Shown here piece after piece: positions 8,908 through 17,440 of a stretch of DNA of 64,000 bases; position 1 is the stretch's first letter; each line of letters begins with the position of its first letter. The stretch is from Blattabacterium cuenoti (lineage in GTDB: Bacteria; Bacteroidota; Bacteroidia; Flavobacteriales; Blattabacteriaceae). Location of the stretch: the NCBI RefSeq assembly GCF_014252335.1, contig NZ_CP059218.1:257788-321787 (forward strand), in the 5' to 3' direction. A program made the translations under genes and the position numbers. The notes beneath the pieces are model-generated. The model did no database searches. It saw only the letters and a program-made list of their open reading frames with translations, and was not told the DNA's origin.

Positions 8908-9928
8908 ATCTGTCGAAGGAGAAATATTAAAAAAAAGTCCTTCCAATATAGCTATAATAAAATATTGGGGAAAACAAAAAAACCAAATTCAAATTCCATT
9001 AAATTCATCAATGAGTTATTCCCTAGGAAGTATTTATACCGTTACTAAACTAATTTTTTATCCTAGAAAAGGAAAACAACAATTAATTAGAGTTTTTTAT
9101 TATGGAAAAGAAAAAATTAGTTTTCTTCCAAAAATATTAAAATTTTTTAAACGAATTTCATATTATTGTTCTTATTTAAAACATTTTAATTTTATAATTA
9201 ATACTTATAATACTTTTCCACACAGTAGTGGATTAGCTTCTTCTGCATCATCTATGAGTGCATTAGCTTTATGTATCATGGAAATAGAAAAAAAATTACA
9301 AATTACTTTTAATAAAGAATTTTTTTTTCAAAAAGCATCTTTTTTAGCCCGTTTAGGTTCCGGTAGTGCATGCAGATCTATTTATTCTGGATTGGTAGTA
9401 TGGGGATATCATAAATCGATAATAGGTAGCAATAATTTGTATGCTATTCCCTATCCTTATAAAATACATAGAATTTTTAAAAAGATAAGGAATACTATTT
9501 TAATTATAGATGACCAACCTAAATATGTTTCTAGTTCTGATGGACATAAATTTATGTTTAATAATCCTTATTATAAAGAACGAATAAAATGCGCAAATCA
9601 AAATATGGATAAAATGATTTATCTTCTTAAGACTGGAAATTTTCAAAAATTTGGAGAATTAATAGAATATGAAGCATTAAATATTCATGCTATGATGATG
9701 ACTTCAAATCCTTATTTTTTATGTATGAAACCAAGTACTTTAAAAGTGCTTTATAAAGTATGGCAATTTCGAAAAATAAGCAACCATAATGTTTTTTTTA
9801 CATTAGATGCAGGAGCAAATGTTCATTTGTTATATCCAAATCAAGAACAACAAGATATTATGAAATGGATTTATAGTAGTGATTTATTATATAATTGTAA
9901 AAAAATTATCAATAGTTATTGTAAATAA
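8873..9928 (+). CDS. mvaD: diphosphomevalonate decarboxylase
   Basis: MvaD converts mevalonate diphosphate to isopentenyl diphosphate, the last step of the mevalonate route used by Flavobacteria for isoprenoids. The 351-residue product is a GHMP-family protein. SPSNIAIIKYWGKQ near residue 25 is the MvaD-specific opening. PHSSGLASSASSMSALAL is the ATP-binding loop, and LGSGSACRSIYSG is the third element with the family serines and arginine. An Asp in LTLDAGANVH-like context (TLDAGANVHLL) is the expected catalytic site. The annotated start lies inside the upstream symporter gene, and an internal start near residue 19 cannot be excluded. The upstream mevalonate enzymes are not in the window. Confidence 0.9.
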   Translation: MIKKCWNTIKIKSVEGEILKKSPSNIAIIKYWGKQKNQIQIPLNSSMSYSLGSIYTVTKLIFYPRKGKQQLIRVFYYGKEKISFLPKILKFFKRISYYCSYLKHFNFIINTYNTFPHSSGLASSASSMSALALCIMEIEKKLQITFNKEFFFQKASFLARLGSGSACRSIYSGLVVWGYHKSIIGSNNLYAIPYPYKIHRIFKKIRNTILIIDDQPKYVSSSDGHKFMFNNPYYKERIKCANQNMDKMIYLLKTGNFQKFGELIEYEALNIHAMMMTSNPYFLCMKPSTLKVLYKVWQFRKISNHNVFFTLDAGANVHLLYPNQEQQDIMKWIYSSDLLYNCKKIINSYCK

Positions 9929-9999
9929 ATTTTATATTTGTTATTTTATTCATTCATCACATCATAACATCATACCAACCCAACCATACCATTAGTTAT

Positions 10000-10075
10000 G
10001 GTGGATGTAGCTCAGTTGGTTTAGAGCATCAGATTGTGGTTCTGAGGGTCGCCGGTTCGAATCCGGTCGTCCACC
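10000..10075 (+). tRNA. tRNA-His (anticodon GTG)
   Basis: The acceptor stem GTGGATG (10001-10007) pairs with CGTCCAC (10068-10074). The extra G at 10000 can pair with C at 10075, which is the G-1:C73 identity element of tRNA-His. The anticodon loop TTGTGGT gives GTG. The T arm is GCCGG-TTCGAAT-CCGGT. No CCA is encoded. Confidence 0.96.
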
Positions 10076-10127
10076 CCTACCGTATTATATATAACCGTAT
10101 TTATGACCATTGTACCATTATAATACA

Positions 10128-11318
10128 CTAACCTAATACTTGTTTGATTCTTTTAAAAGCTTCTATAATATTACTTTCTGTGGAAGCATACGAAATACGC
10201 AAACATTCTTTATCTCCAAAAGCATTTCCACTAACAGTAGCTACTTTCGCTTCATTAAGTAATAAATTTGATAAATCTTCCGAATTATTAATAATTTTGT
10301 CTCCATACTTTGTTCCAAACAAAGATGAAACATTTGGAAATAAATAAAAAGCCCCATCTGGTGTTATCACTTTAAATTCCGGTATTTCTTTAATTAAGTT
10401 TAAAATTAAGTTTCTTCTTTTCTTAAATTTTTGTATCATATATCCTAATTTGTCGGAAGATACTTTTAAGGCTGAAATAGCAGCACGTTGTGCTATAGAA
10501 TTAGCGCAAGAAGTAATTTGTCCTTGTATTTTATCACAAGATTTTGCAATCCATTCTGGAGCACCTATATATCCTATTCTCCATCCAGTCATAGAAAAAG
10601 ATTTGGATAATCCATTAATAGTTATCACTTGATGATATATCTCAGGAAAAGAAGCTATACTTATGTGTTTCTCTGAATAGCAAATATGTTCATAAATTTC
10701 ATCAGAAAGAATAATAATTTTTGGATAATTTTTAAAAAATTTTGCTAATTCGTTTAATTCTTGATATGAGTAAACACTACCAGTAGGATTACATGGAGTA
10801 CTGAAAATAAACAGCTTAGTTTTAGATGTAATATATTTTTTTAATTGTTGTGGATTAATCTTAAATTTGGTATCCATTTTTGTTGGAATAATCACTGGAG
10901 TTGCTTCACAAAATTTTACCATTTGATAATAACTTACCCAATATGGTGCTGGAATAATGACTTCATCATTTTTATTTAGTAAAGATAAAAGAATATTCAT
11001 AATAGATTGTTTAGCTCCAGTAGAAACTACAATTTGAGATGGATGATACGTGAGTCCATTATCACGATAGAATTTTTTACAAATTATTTCTCGAAGTTCT
11101 ATAAATCCAGATACTGGAGTATAATAATGATATCCTTCGTTAATCGCTTTTTTAGCTTCTTCTAGAACAAAATTTGGAGGATTAAAGTCAGGTTCTCCTA
11201 AACTTAAATTAATAACATTGTATCCTTTATTTTTTAGTTCTCTCGCTTTCTTAGACATAGCTAAAGTTTGGGAATAAGATAGATTTTTTAATCTGTTGGA
11301 CAACCTATTGTTCATCAT
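10128..11318 (-). CDS. aspC: class I aminotransferase, probable aspartate aminotransferase
   Basis: This 396-residue PLP enzyme most resembles bacterial aspartate aminotransferase of the I-gamma type, which interconverts oxaloacetate/glutamate and aspartate/2-oxoglutarate. The signatures are NVINLSLGEPDFNPP at the N-terminus, YHYYTPVSGFIELRE, the PLP contacts PCNPTGSVYS and SDEIYEHI, and the Schiff-base lysine in NGLSKSFSMTGWRIGY. The C-terminal arginine in CLRISYASTE binds the substrate carboxylate. It is divergent from rsmG. The specificity is inferred from the family; a second aminotransferase occurs in the aromatic cluster. Confidence 0.85.
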   Translation of the reverse strand: MMNNRLSNRLKNLSYSQTLAMSKKARELKNKGYNVINLSLGEPDFNPPNFVLEEAKKAINEGYHYYTPVSGFIELREIICKKFYRDNGLTYHPSQIVVSTGAKQSIMNILLSLLNKNDEVIIPAPYWVSYYQMVKFCEATPVIIPTKMDTKFKINPQQLKKYITSKTKLFIFSTPCNPTGSVYSYQELNELAKFFKNYPKIIILSDEIYEHICYSEKHISIASFPEIYHQVITINGLSKSFSMTGWRIGYIGAPEWIAKSCDKIQGQITSCANSIAQRAAISALKVSSDKLGYMIQKFKKRRNLILNLIKEIPEFKVITPDGAFYLFPNVSSLFGTKYGDKIINNSEDLSNLLLNEAKVATVSGNAFGDKECLRISYASTESNIIEAFKRIKQVLG

Positions 11319-11377
11319 AAATAGATAATTTGAAATGTGTACAAATCTAAATAAATTTGATTATAATTTATTTGATT

Positions 11378-12031
11378 ATGGATAACATAGAATTAATTAA
11401 AAAATATTTTCCTAATCTATTGGAATTTCAAATCAAACAATTTTCTTTTTTGAAAATATTATATGAATATTGGAATAATTATGTCAATCTTATATCTAGA
11501 AAAACCTTCAATCATTTTTATAAACAACATGTTTTATTTTGTTTGGGTCTCGCAAAAATTTTCTATTTTTATCCTGGATCTATTGTAATGGATTTAGGAA
11601 CAGGTGGGGGATTTCCAGGAATTCCATTATCAATTTTTTTTCCTAATACAAAATTTATATTAGTTGATTCTATATACAAAAAAATTTGTATTGTCAATAA
11701 AATTATTTACAATTTACATTTGTACAATGTACATACTATGTGTAGTCGTGCAGAACAATTAGAAAATATAAAAATTGATTTTGTTGTTAGCAGAGCTGTA
11801 GCTAAAATAGATAAAATACAAAATTGGACAAAAAATAAATTCAGATTTAAATCAAATTATAACATCCAAAATGGATCATTTTATTTCAAAGGAGGTGATT
11901 TGACCGAAGAATTAAAAAATTATCCTCATGCAATAGAATATCCTTTAATTAATTTTTTTAGAGACAATTATTTTTGTACTAAAAAAATAATTTGGATATC
12001 AAATATCAATAATAAAACACATGAATCCTAA
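11378..12031 (+). CDS. rsmG: 16S rRNA (guanine-527-N7)-methyltransferase RsmG
   Basis: RsmG (GidB) methylates G527 of 16S rRNA using SAM. The SAM-binding motif VMDLGTGGGFPGIPLSIFF is clear at about residues 66-84. FVVSRAVAKIDKIQNW is the typical post-motif with the conserved arginine. I choose the ATG at 11378 (MDNIELIKKYFP), giving 217 residues, instead of the open-frame start at 11357. The last 11 nt overlap the next gene, which suggests translational coupling. Confidence 0.93.
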   Translation: MDNIELIKKYFPNLLEFQIKQFSFLKILYEYWNNYVNLISRKTFNHFYKQHVLFCLGLAKIFYFYPGSIVMDLGTGGGFPGIPLSIFFPNTKFILVDSIYKKICIVNKIIYNLHLYNVHTMCSRAEQLENIKIDFVVSRAVAKIDKIQNWTKNKFRFKSNYNIQNGSFYFKGGDLTEELKNYPHAIEYPLINFFRDNYFCTKKIIWISNINNKTHES

Positions 12032-12986
12032 AGAAATTTTGATTACAAAAGTCAAAGAAAAAGGAGGATGGGTAAATGCACATGCTCATTTGGATAGAGC
12101 TTATACTCTTACAAAACAAAATTTTAAATATGCCTATTATTCTATAAAACAAAAATGGTATTTAGTAGATGACATGAAACGTTTAGCTACAATAGACGAT
12201 ATTTATATGCGTATGGAAAAAGCATTAGAATATTTTTTAATACAAGGGACACAAGCTCTGTGTACATTTATTGATGTAGATGAAATTATAGAAGATCGAG
12301 CATTAAAAGCAGCTGAACAATTGAGAAATAATTATGGTGATTATATTCATATTCGTTTTGCTAATCAAGTCCTTAAAGGTGTATTGGATAAAACAGCAAA
12401 ATATTGGTTTGACAAGTCCATAGAATTTGTCGATATTATAGGTGGATTACCATCTAAAGATAGTGGTAAAGAACAAGAGCATTTAGATATTTTATTGGAA
12501 ACGGCTAAAAATCATAAAAAATATGTGCATGTGCATGTAGATCAATTGAATATTAATAATGAAAAAGAAACTGAACAACTTGCAAAAAAAACCATTGAAT
12601 ATGGAATGCAAGGAAAAGTAGCAGCAATTCATAGTATTTCTTTAGCTGCACACGATAAAACATATCGTGATAAAACATATAACTTAATTAACAAAGCAGA
12701 TTTAATGGTAATATCTTGTCCTATCGCGTGGATTGATCACAAAAGAAGTGAACAATTAACTCCAAGTCATAATTCTATAACTCCTGTCGATGAAATGATT
12801 ACTAAAGGGATTGTAGTAGCTTTTGGAACAGATAATATTTGTGACATATATAAACCATTTTCTGATGGTAATCTATGGCTTGAATTGCGTGTTATGTTAG
12901 AAGCTTGTCATTATTATGATATAAATAATTTAGTGAAAATAGCTACAGAAAATGGATTAAAAGTTTTAGGAATCAAAATTGATTAA
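12021..12986 (+). CDS. amidohydrolase, cytosine-deaminase-like
   Basis: This 321-residue protein is a metal-dependent amidohydrolase. It shows the N-terminal metal site VNAHAHLDRAY (about residues 18-28), HVHVDQLN (about 170), the site AIHSISLAAH (about 203-212), and the C-terminal aspartate in AFGTDNICDIYKPFSDGN. This pattern is closer to the cytosine deaminase/N-isopropylammelide branch than to dihydroorotases or ureases. Cytosine deaminase would release ammonia and uracil. The exact substrate cannot be decided: the key CodA residues near HSY and GHDDVFDPW are only partly matched. It overlaps rsmG by 11 nt on the same strand. Confidence 0.75.
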   Translation: MNPKEILITKVKEKGGWVNAHAHLDRAYTLTKQNFKYAYYSIKQKWYLVDDMKRLATIDDIYMRMEKALEYFLIQGTQALCTFIDVDEIIEDRALKAAEQLRNNYGDYIHIRFANQVLKGVLDKTAKYWFDKSIEFVDIIGGLPSKDSGKEQEHLDILLETAKNHKKYVHVHVDQLNINNEKETEQLAKKTIEYGMQGKVAAIHSISLAAHDKTYRDKTYNLINKADLMVISCPIAWIDHKRSEQLTPSHNSITPVDEMITKGIVVAFGTDNICDIYKPFSDGNLWLELRVMLEACHYYDINNLVKIATENGLKVLGIKID

Positions 12987-13025
12987 TGCATACAATACCA
13001 TCCATACATATCATATAACATAATA

Positions 13026-14558
13026 TTATTTTTTAATTTCTGGACGCATTTGAGGAAATAATAATACTTCTTGAATAGAATTTTGTTTTGTCATTAACAT
13101 AACTAGTCTATCTATTCCAATTCCAATTCCTGAAGTGGGTGGCATTCCAAATTCTAAAGACCGTATAAAATCTTGATCAAGAAACATTGATTCATCTTTT
13201 TCTTTGTCTGATAGTTTCATTTGTTTTCGAAATCGATTTAATTGATCAATAGGATCATTAAGTTCTGAATATGCATTAGCAATTTCTGTTCCATTAATAA
13301 TCAGTTCAAAACGTTCTGATAAATTTGGATTTTGGCGATGTTGTTTTGATAAAGGACTCATTTCAATAGGATAATCAGTAATAAAAGTTGGATATTTATA
13401 ATTTGTTTCACATTTTTCTTTAAAAATATTTTCAATTAATTTTGCTTTACTAATTTCTTGTTTTACCTCTATCTTCAATTGTTTACAAATTTCTATTAAC
13501 TCATTTATATTCATATTTTGAATATTAAATCCAGTATGTTGTTGAATAGATTCTATAATTGGGATTCTAGGAAATGATGATTGTAATGTTACAAAATTGT
13601 TTTGAAAATTATATATTTCATTAGTTTCTAAAATTTTTTCATAAAGATATTTCATTAATTGTTCTGTAAAATTCATCATCCAATAATAATCTTTATACGC
13701 TACATACAGTTCTAAAACCGTAAATTCTGGATTATGCATACGATCCATACCTTCATTTCTAAAATTTTTAGAAAATTCATAGACTCCATGAAATCCTCCA
13801 ATAATTAATCTTTTTAAATACAGTTCATTAGCAATTCTTAAATACAAAGGAATTCCAAGCGTATTATGATAGGTTTTAAAAGGACGTGCAATTGCACCTC
13901 CAGGAATAGATTGTAATATAGGTGTTTCGACTTCTAAATAACCTTTTTGGTCTAAAAAATTTCTAATTTCTTTAAAAATTCGTGTTCTTATTAAAAAAAT
14001 ATTTTTTACATGATCGTTCACAATAAGATCAACATAACGCATTCTATACCGTTGTTCTATATTTGAAAAAGCATCATATATTTTTTTATTTTTGTTATCT
14101 ACTTTTACTTGTGGTAAAGGACGCAAAGATTTAGAAAGAAGAGTGAATTCTTGTACATAAATTGTGATTTCATTCATTTTAGTTTTAAATAAAAAACCTT
14201 CTACTCCAATAATATCTCCTATATCTATAAGTCTTTGTTTAAAAAAAATATTGTAAAAATTTGGTTTTTCTTTGTCTGTTATTGATGAATAAGATGAATA
14301 AGAAAAATTTTTAAAATAACTTTGTATACGTCCTGTATGATCCTGAATTTCTCCAAAAGACGCTTTTCCTAAAATACGTAAACGTATTAAACGTCCAGCA
14401 ATACAAATTTTTTTTTTATCTATAAACTTTATAGTTCCAATTAAATGAGATATTTCATATTCTTTCGCTGGATAAGGATCTATTCCTAATGATTTTAATT
14501 TATATAATTTTTTTATGCGTATAATTTGCTGTTCTGAAGAATTGTCAAAATTAGACAT
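13026..14558 (-). CDS. lysS: lysyl-tRNA synthetase, class II
   Basis: LysS charges tRNA-Lys. The N-terminal OB fold (about residues 40-150) contains ICIAGRLIRLRILGKASFGEIQD. The class II core follows with motif 1 around LEVETPILQSIPGGAIARPF, motif 2 FRNEGMDRMHNPEFTVLELY, and motif 3 GIGIGIDRLVMLMT. The start is placed at MSNFDNSSEQQII, 19 codons inside the open frame, because upstream codons are not conserved in the family; this gives 510 residues. The gene is divergent from lipB with about 70 nt between the two starts. Confidence 0.95.
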   Translation of the reverse strand: MSNFDNSSEQQIIRIKKLYKLKSLGIDPYPAKEYEISHLIGTIKFIDKKKICIAGRLIRLRILGKASFGEIQDHTGRIQSYFKNFSYSSYSSITDKEKPNFYNIFFKQRLIDIGDIIGVEGFLFKTKMNEITIYVQEFTLLSKSLRPLPQVKVDNKNKKIYDAFSNIEQRYRMRYVDLIVNDHVKNIFLIRTRIFKEIRNFLDQKGYLEVETPILQSIPGGAIARPFKTYHNTLGIPLYLRIANELYLKRLIIGGFHGVYEFSKNFRNEGMDRMHNPEFTVLELYVAYKDYYWMMNFTEQLMKYLYEKILETNEIYNFQNNFVTLQSSFPRIPIIESIQQHTGFNIQNMNINELIEICKQLKIEVKQEISKAKLIENIFKEKCETNYKYPTFITDYPIEMSPLSKQHRQNPNLSERFELIINGTEIANAYSELNDPIDQLNRFRKQMKLSDKEKDESMFLDQDFIRSLEFGMPPTSGIGIGIDRLVMLMTKQNSIQEVLLFPQMRPEIKK

Positions 14559-14627
14559 TATATGAATATATTTGTAAGACGAAAATACATTTGTTTTTTT
14601 AAATAAAAATTTCAATAATCAAAAACT

Positions 14628-15335
14628 ATGATAAATAAAATCCTATTTTTCGAGGATTTAGGAAAAAAAGAATATCAAGAAACTTGGCAATATCAAAAAA
14701 CTTTATTCAATCAACTACTTAAACAAAAAAAATTAAAAAAAAAGTTATATGATTATAATTCAGTTGGATATTTATTGTTTGTAGAACATCCTCATGTATA
14801 TACTATAGGAAAAAATGGAAATCATAAAAATTTATTAGTATCTTACGATTTTTTAAACAAAATAGGAATTCCTATTTATGAAACAGACAGAGGAGGAGAT
14901 ATTACTTATCATGGACCTGGACAATTAGTTATATATCCAATTTTGGATATGGATTATTTTTTCCCAGATATTCATAAATATTTACGTTGTTTGGAAATAA
15001 TGATTATTCATTTTTTAAAATATTATGGAATAAAAGGACAAATATTACAAGGAAAAACTGGAGTTTGGTTATTAAATGAAAATAGTGGAAAAATTAAAAA
15101 GATATGTTCAATAGGAATTAGGATGAGTCGTTGGGTCACCATGCATGGTATTGCCATTAATATAAATACCAACCTGCGATATTTTGATCATATTATTCCC
15201 TGCGGAATTAAAAATAAAAAAATGACTTCTTTAAAAGAAGAATTAAAACAAGAACATATGTCTTTTTCTGAAGCAAAAAATATAGTAAAACAATCTTTTA
15301 AAAAAATTTTTCAAGTTATTTTATACCACCAATAA
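14628..15335 (+). CDS. lipB: octanoyl-(acyl carrier protein)-protein octanoyltransferase LipB
   Basis: LipB transfers octanoate from ACP to lipoyl domains of 2-oxoacid dehydrogenases and the glycine cleavage H protein; LipA then adds sulfur. The 235-residue product has the signature RGGDITYHGPGQLVIYP (about residues 85-101), a conserved lysine around KICSIGIRMSRWVTMHGIA, and the catalytic cysteine in HIIPCGI. Retention shows that lipoate is made internally and that lipoylated enzymes persist. It is divergent from lysS. Confidence 0.95.
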   Translation: MINKILFFEDLGKKEYQETWQYQKTLFNQLLKQKKLKKKLYDYNSVGYLLFVEHPHVYTIGKNGNHKNLLVSYDFLNKIGIPIYETDRGGDITYHGPGQLVIYPILDMDYFFPDIHKYLRCLEIMIIHFLKYYGIKGQILQGKTGVWLLNENSGKIKKICSIGIRMSRWVTMHGIAININTNLRYFDHIIPCGIKNKKMTSLKEELKQEHMSFSEAKNIVKQSFKKIFQVILYHQ

Positions 15336-15360
15336 AACCAATAAAATTTATATTTAATTA

Positions 15361-16728
15361 TTATGCAATTGATGTAGCTATCATCATTCCATCTTTTGGA
15401 TCAATTTTCATTAAAATCACTTTTTGAAAAGTATTTTGAAATATTGGATTGTAAAGTATTTTCGTTCTAATATAGTTTTCTGTATATCCATATAAATATT
15501 TTCTTTTAAAATGATTGTTTTCAACTAATACAACTTTTTTCTTATTAATCTGTCTTTCACAAAAAGAAATATATTTTGTTTTTGATAAATGTCTTAATAT
15601 TTTATTTCTTTGACTTTTTCTTTTTTTAGATAAATCATTATGAAAATTGATAGATTTTGTTTTTGGTCTATTAGAATAAGAAAATACATGCAAAGAAGAA
15701 ATATTTAATTTTTCTAAAAACCAATATGTTTCCAAAAAATGTTGATGTGTTTCTCCTGGAAACCCTACAATAACATCAGAACCTATATAAGCATCAGGAT
15801 CACAATGTAATATATATTTAATTTTATCTTTGTAAAGTTCTATGTTATAACGTCTTTGCATTTTTCCTAAAATATAGTTACTTCCAGATTGCAAAGGAAT
15901 ATGAAAATGAGGAACAAAATGATTACTTTTAGATAAAAATTCAATACATTCTGTTTTCAATAAATTAGGCTCAATGGATGATAAACGTATTCTACCTTTT
16001 TCTTTTATTTCATCTATTGCCTGTATTAAATCAAAAAAAGTATAGGAACGTCGATTATAGTTTCCATATATTTTCTTTCCATAATCTCCTATATTAACAC
16101 CAGTTAATACAATTTCTTTAACGCCTTTATTGAAAATATATTTAATTTTATTTAAAATATTGTCTAAACTATCAGATCTAGATGGTCCTCTTGTTATAGG
16201 AATAATGCAATAACTACATCGGTAATCACAACCATCTTGAATTTTTAAAAAAGAACGAGTTCGTTCTCCAATAGAATAAGAAGAAAAAAAAGTATATGTT
16301 TTTCTAGATATTATTGTATATGGATATATTTTTGATAATGGATATGTTTTTCTAGATATTATTGTAGCTGGATATCTTTTTGATAATGGAAAAGATATAT
16401 AATTTGTGATATTACATTTTGCTTCATAACCTAAAACCAGATCTACTCCTTTGATATAAGAAATTGCTTTTGGATTCAGTTGAGTATAACATCCTATTGC
16501 AATAACAAAAGCTTTTTCATTTTTATGCATTAAGGTACGAATAATATAATGAAATTCATTTTCAGCATTTTTTGTGACAGAACAATTATTAATCACATAA
16601 ATATCTGCAACATCTTCGTGGCCAACATGTTGATATATTAAATTAGAAAATTGTCTGGATATTGTAGAGGTTTCTGCATAATTAAGTTTACAACCAATAG
16701 TATAAAATGCAATTTTGATTTTACTCAT
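15361..16728 (-). CDS. mtaB: tRNA N6-threonylcarbamoyladenosine methylthiotransferase MtaB
   Basis: MtaB is a radical-SAM enzyme that adds a methylthio group to t6A37. The order of domains is an N-terminal UPF0004 domain with cysteines at IGCKLNYAE, INNCSVT and IGCYTQ, then a radical-SAM core with CDYRCSYCIIP, then a TRAM domain near the C-terminus. The related MiaB family is a less likely alternative because the GCKLNYAE opening is MtaB-like. The start is placed at MSKIKIAFYTIGCKLN (455 residues). The linker between the two main domains contains a tandem duplication of 16 residues. The gene lies 16 nt downstream of the peroxiredoxin gene on the same strand. Confidence 0.9.
   Translation of the reverse strand: MSKIKIAFYTIGCKLNYAETSTISRQFSNLIYQHVGHEDVADIYVINNCSVTKNAENEFHYIIRTLMHKNEKAFVIAIGCYTQLNPKAISYIKGVDLVLGYEAKCNITNYISFPLSKRYPATIISRKTYPLSKIYPYTIISRKTYTFFSSYSIGERTRSFLKIQDGCDYRCSYCIIPITRGPSRSDSLDNILNKIKYIFNKGVKEIVLTGVNIGDYGKKIYGNYNRRSYTFFDLIQAIDEIKEKGRIRLSSIEPNLLKTECIEFLSKSNHFVPHFHIPLQSGSNYILGKMQRRYNIELYKDKIKYILHCDPDAYIGSDVIVGFPGETHQHFLETYWFLEKLNISSLHVFSYSNRPKTKSINFHNDLSKKRKSQRNKILRHLSKTKYISFCERQINKKKVVLVENNHFKRKYLYGYTENYIRTKILYNPIFQNTFQKVILMKIDPKDGMMIATSIA
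16295..16390 (-). repeat. 48-bp tandem duplication inside mtaB
   Basis: Two adjacent 48-bp units (16295-16342 and 16343-16390) are nearly identical and in frame. They encode FPLSKRYPATIISRKT and YPLSKIYPYTIISRKT in the linker between the UPF0004 and radical-SAM domains. The few differences show that the duplication is not brand-new, and the frame is kept. Confidence 0.9.
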
Positions 16729-16744
16729 TTTATTGAATTGTTTA

Positions 16745-17377
16745 TCATTCAGATAAATAATCCAAAAGTCCACTATAATTAGCTTTCATAGTTTTTTCTC
16801 CTTTTTTCCAATTAGCAGGACATACTTCTCCGTTTTGTTCATAAGATTGAAGTGCATCTACAATTCTAATTGCTTCATTAACATTTCTTCCTAAAGGAAA
16901 ATCATTAATTAGAATATGTCTAATAATTCCTTTTATATCTATTATAAACAACCCTCTATAAGCTATTAACTCTCCCTGAGTTTTAACAAATAAAGACTCT
17001 TTATTATAAATCCATTCACCAGATAAAACTCCATAATTGTAAGATATAATTTTATTAATATCAGATACTAAAGGATATGTAATACCACATATACCACCTT
17101 GTTTTTTTGGAATTTGTAACCAACTCCAATGAGCTTGTTCTGAATCCGTAGAAATTGCAATAAGTTGTACATTTTTAGATTGAAAATTTTTCAAATTGTC
17201 TTGAAAAACATATAATTCTGTAGGGCAAACAAAAGTAAAATCCTTGGGATAAAATAAAAGAATGACATATTTTTTTCCGTGAAACTGTTCTAAAGTAAAA
17301 TTTTGTACAATATTTTTACCATTCAATACTGCAGATGCTGAAAAATTAGGAGCTTGTTTTCCAATTAAGTTATTCAT
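16745..17377 (-). CDS. 2-Cys peroxiredoxin (AhpC/Prx1 type)
   Basis: This 210-residue protein reduces peroxides with thiols. The peroxidatic cysteine is in FTFVCPTELYVF (about residue 51), and the resolving cysteine is in EVCPANWKKGE (about residue 183). The AhpC/TSA fold is complete. The expected electron donor is thioredoxin; trxA is elsewhere in the window. It is the first gene of the co-directional pair with mtaB. Peroxide removal fits life inside an aerobic insect tissue. Confidence 0.92.
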   Translation of the reverse strand: MNNLIGKQAPNFSASAVLNGKNIVQNFTLEQFHGKKYVILLFYPKDFTFVCPTELYVFQDNLKNFQSKNVQLIAISTDSEQAHWSWLQIPKKQGGICGITYPLVSDINKIISYNYGVLSGEWIYNKESLFVKTQGELIAYRGLFIIDIKGIIRHILINDFPLGRNVNEAIRIVDALQSYEQNGEVCPANWKKGEKTMKANYSGLLDYLSE

Positions 17378-17440
17378 TATTCATCAATATTTTATACTAA
17401 TTTACCCAAATTATTTATAAGAATCAAAAACTCAAACTCA

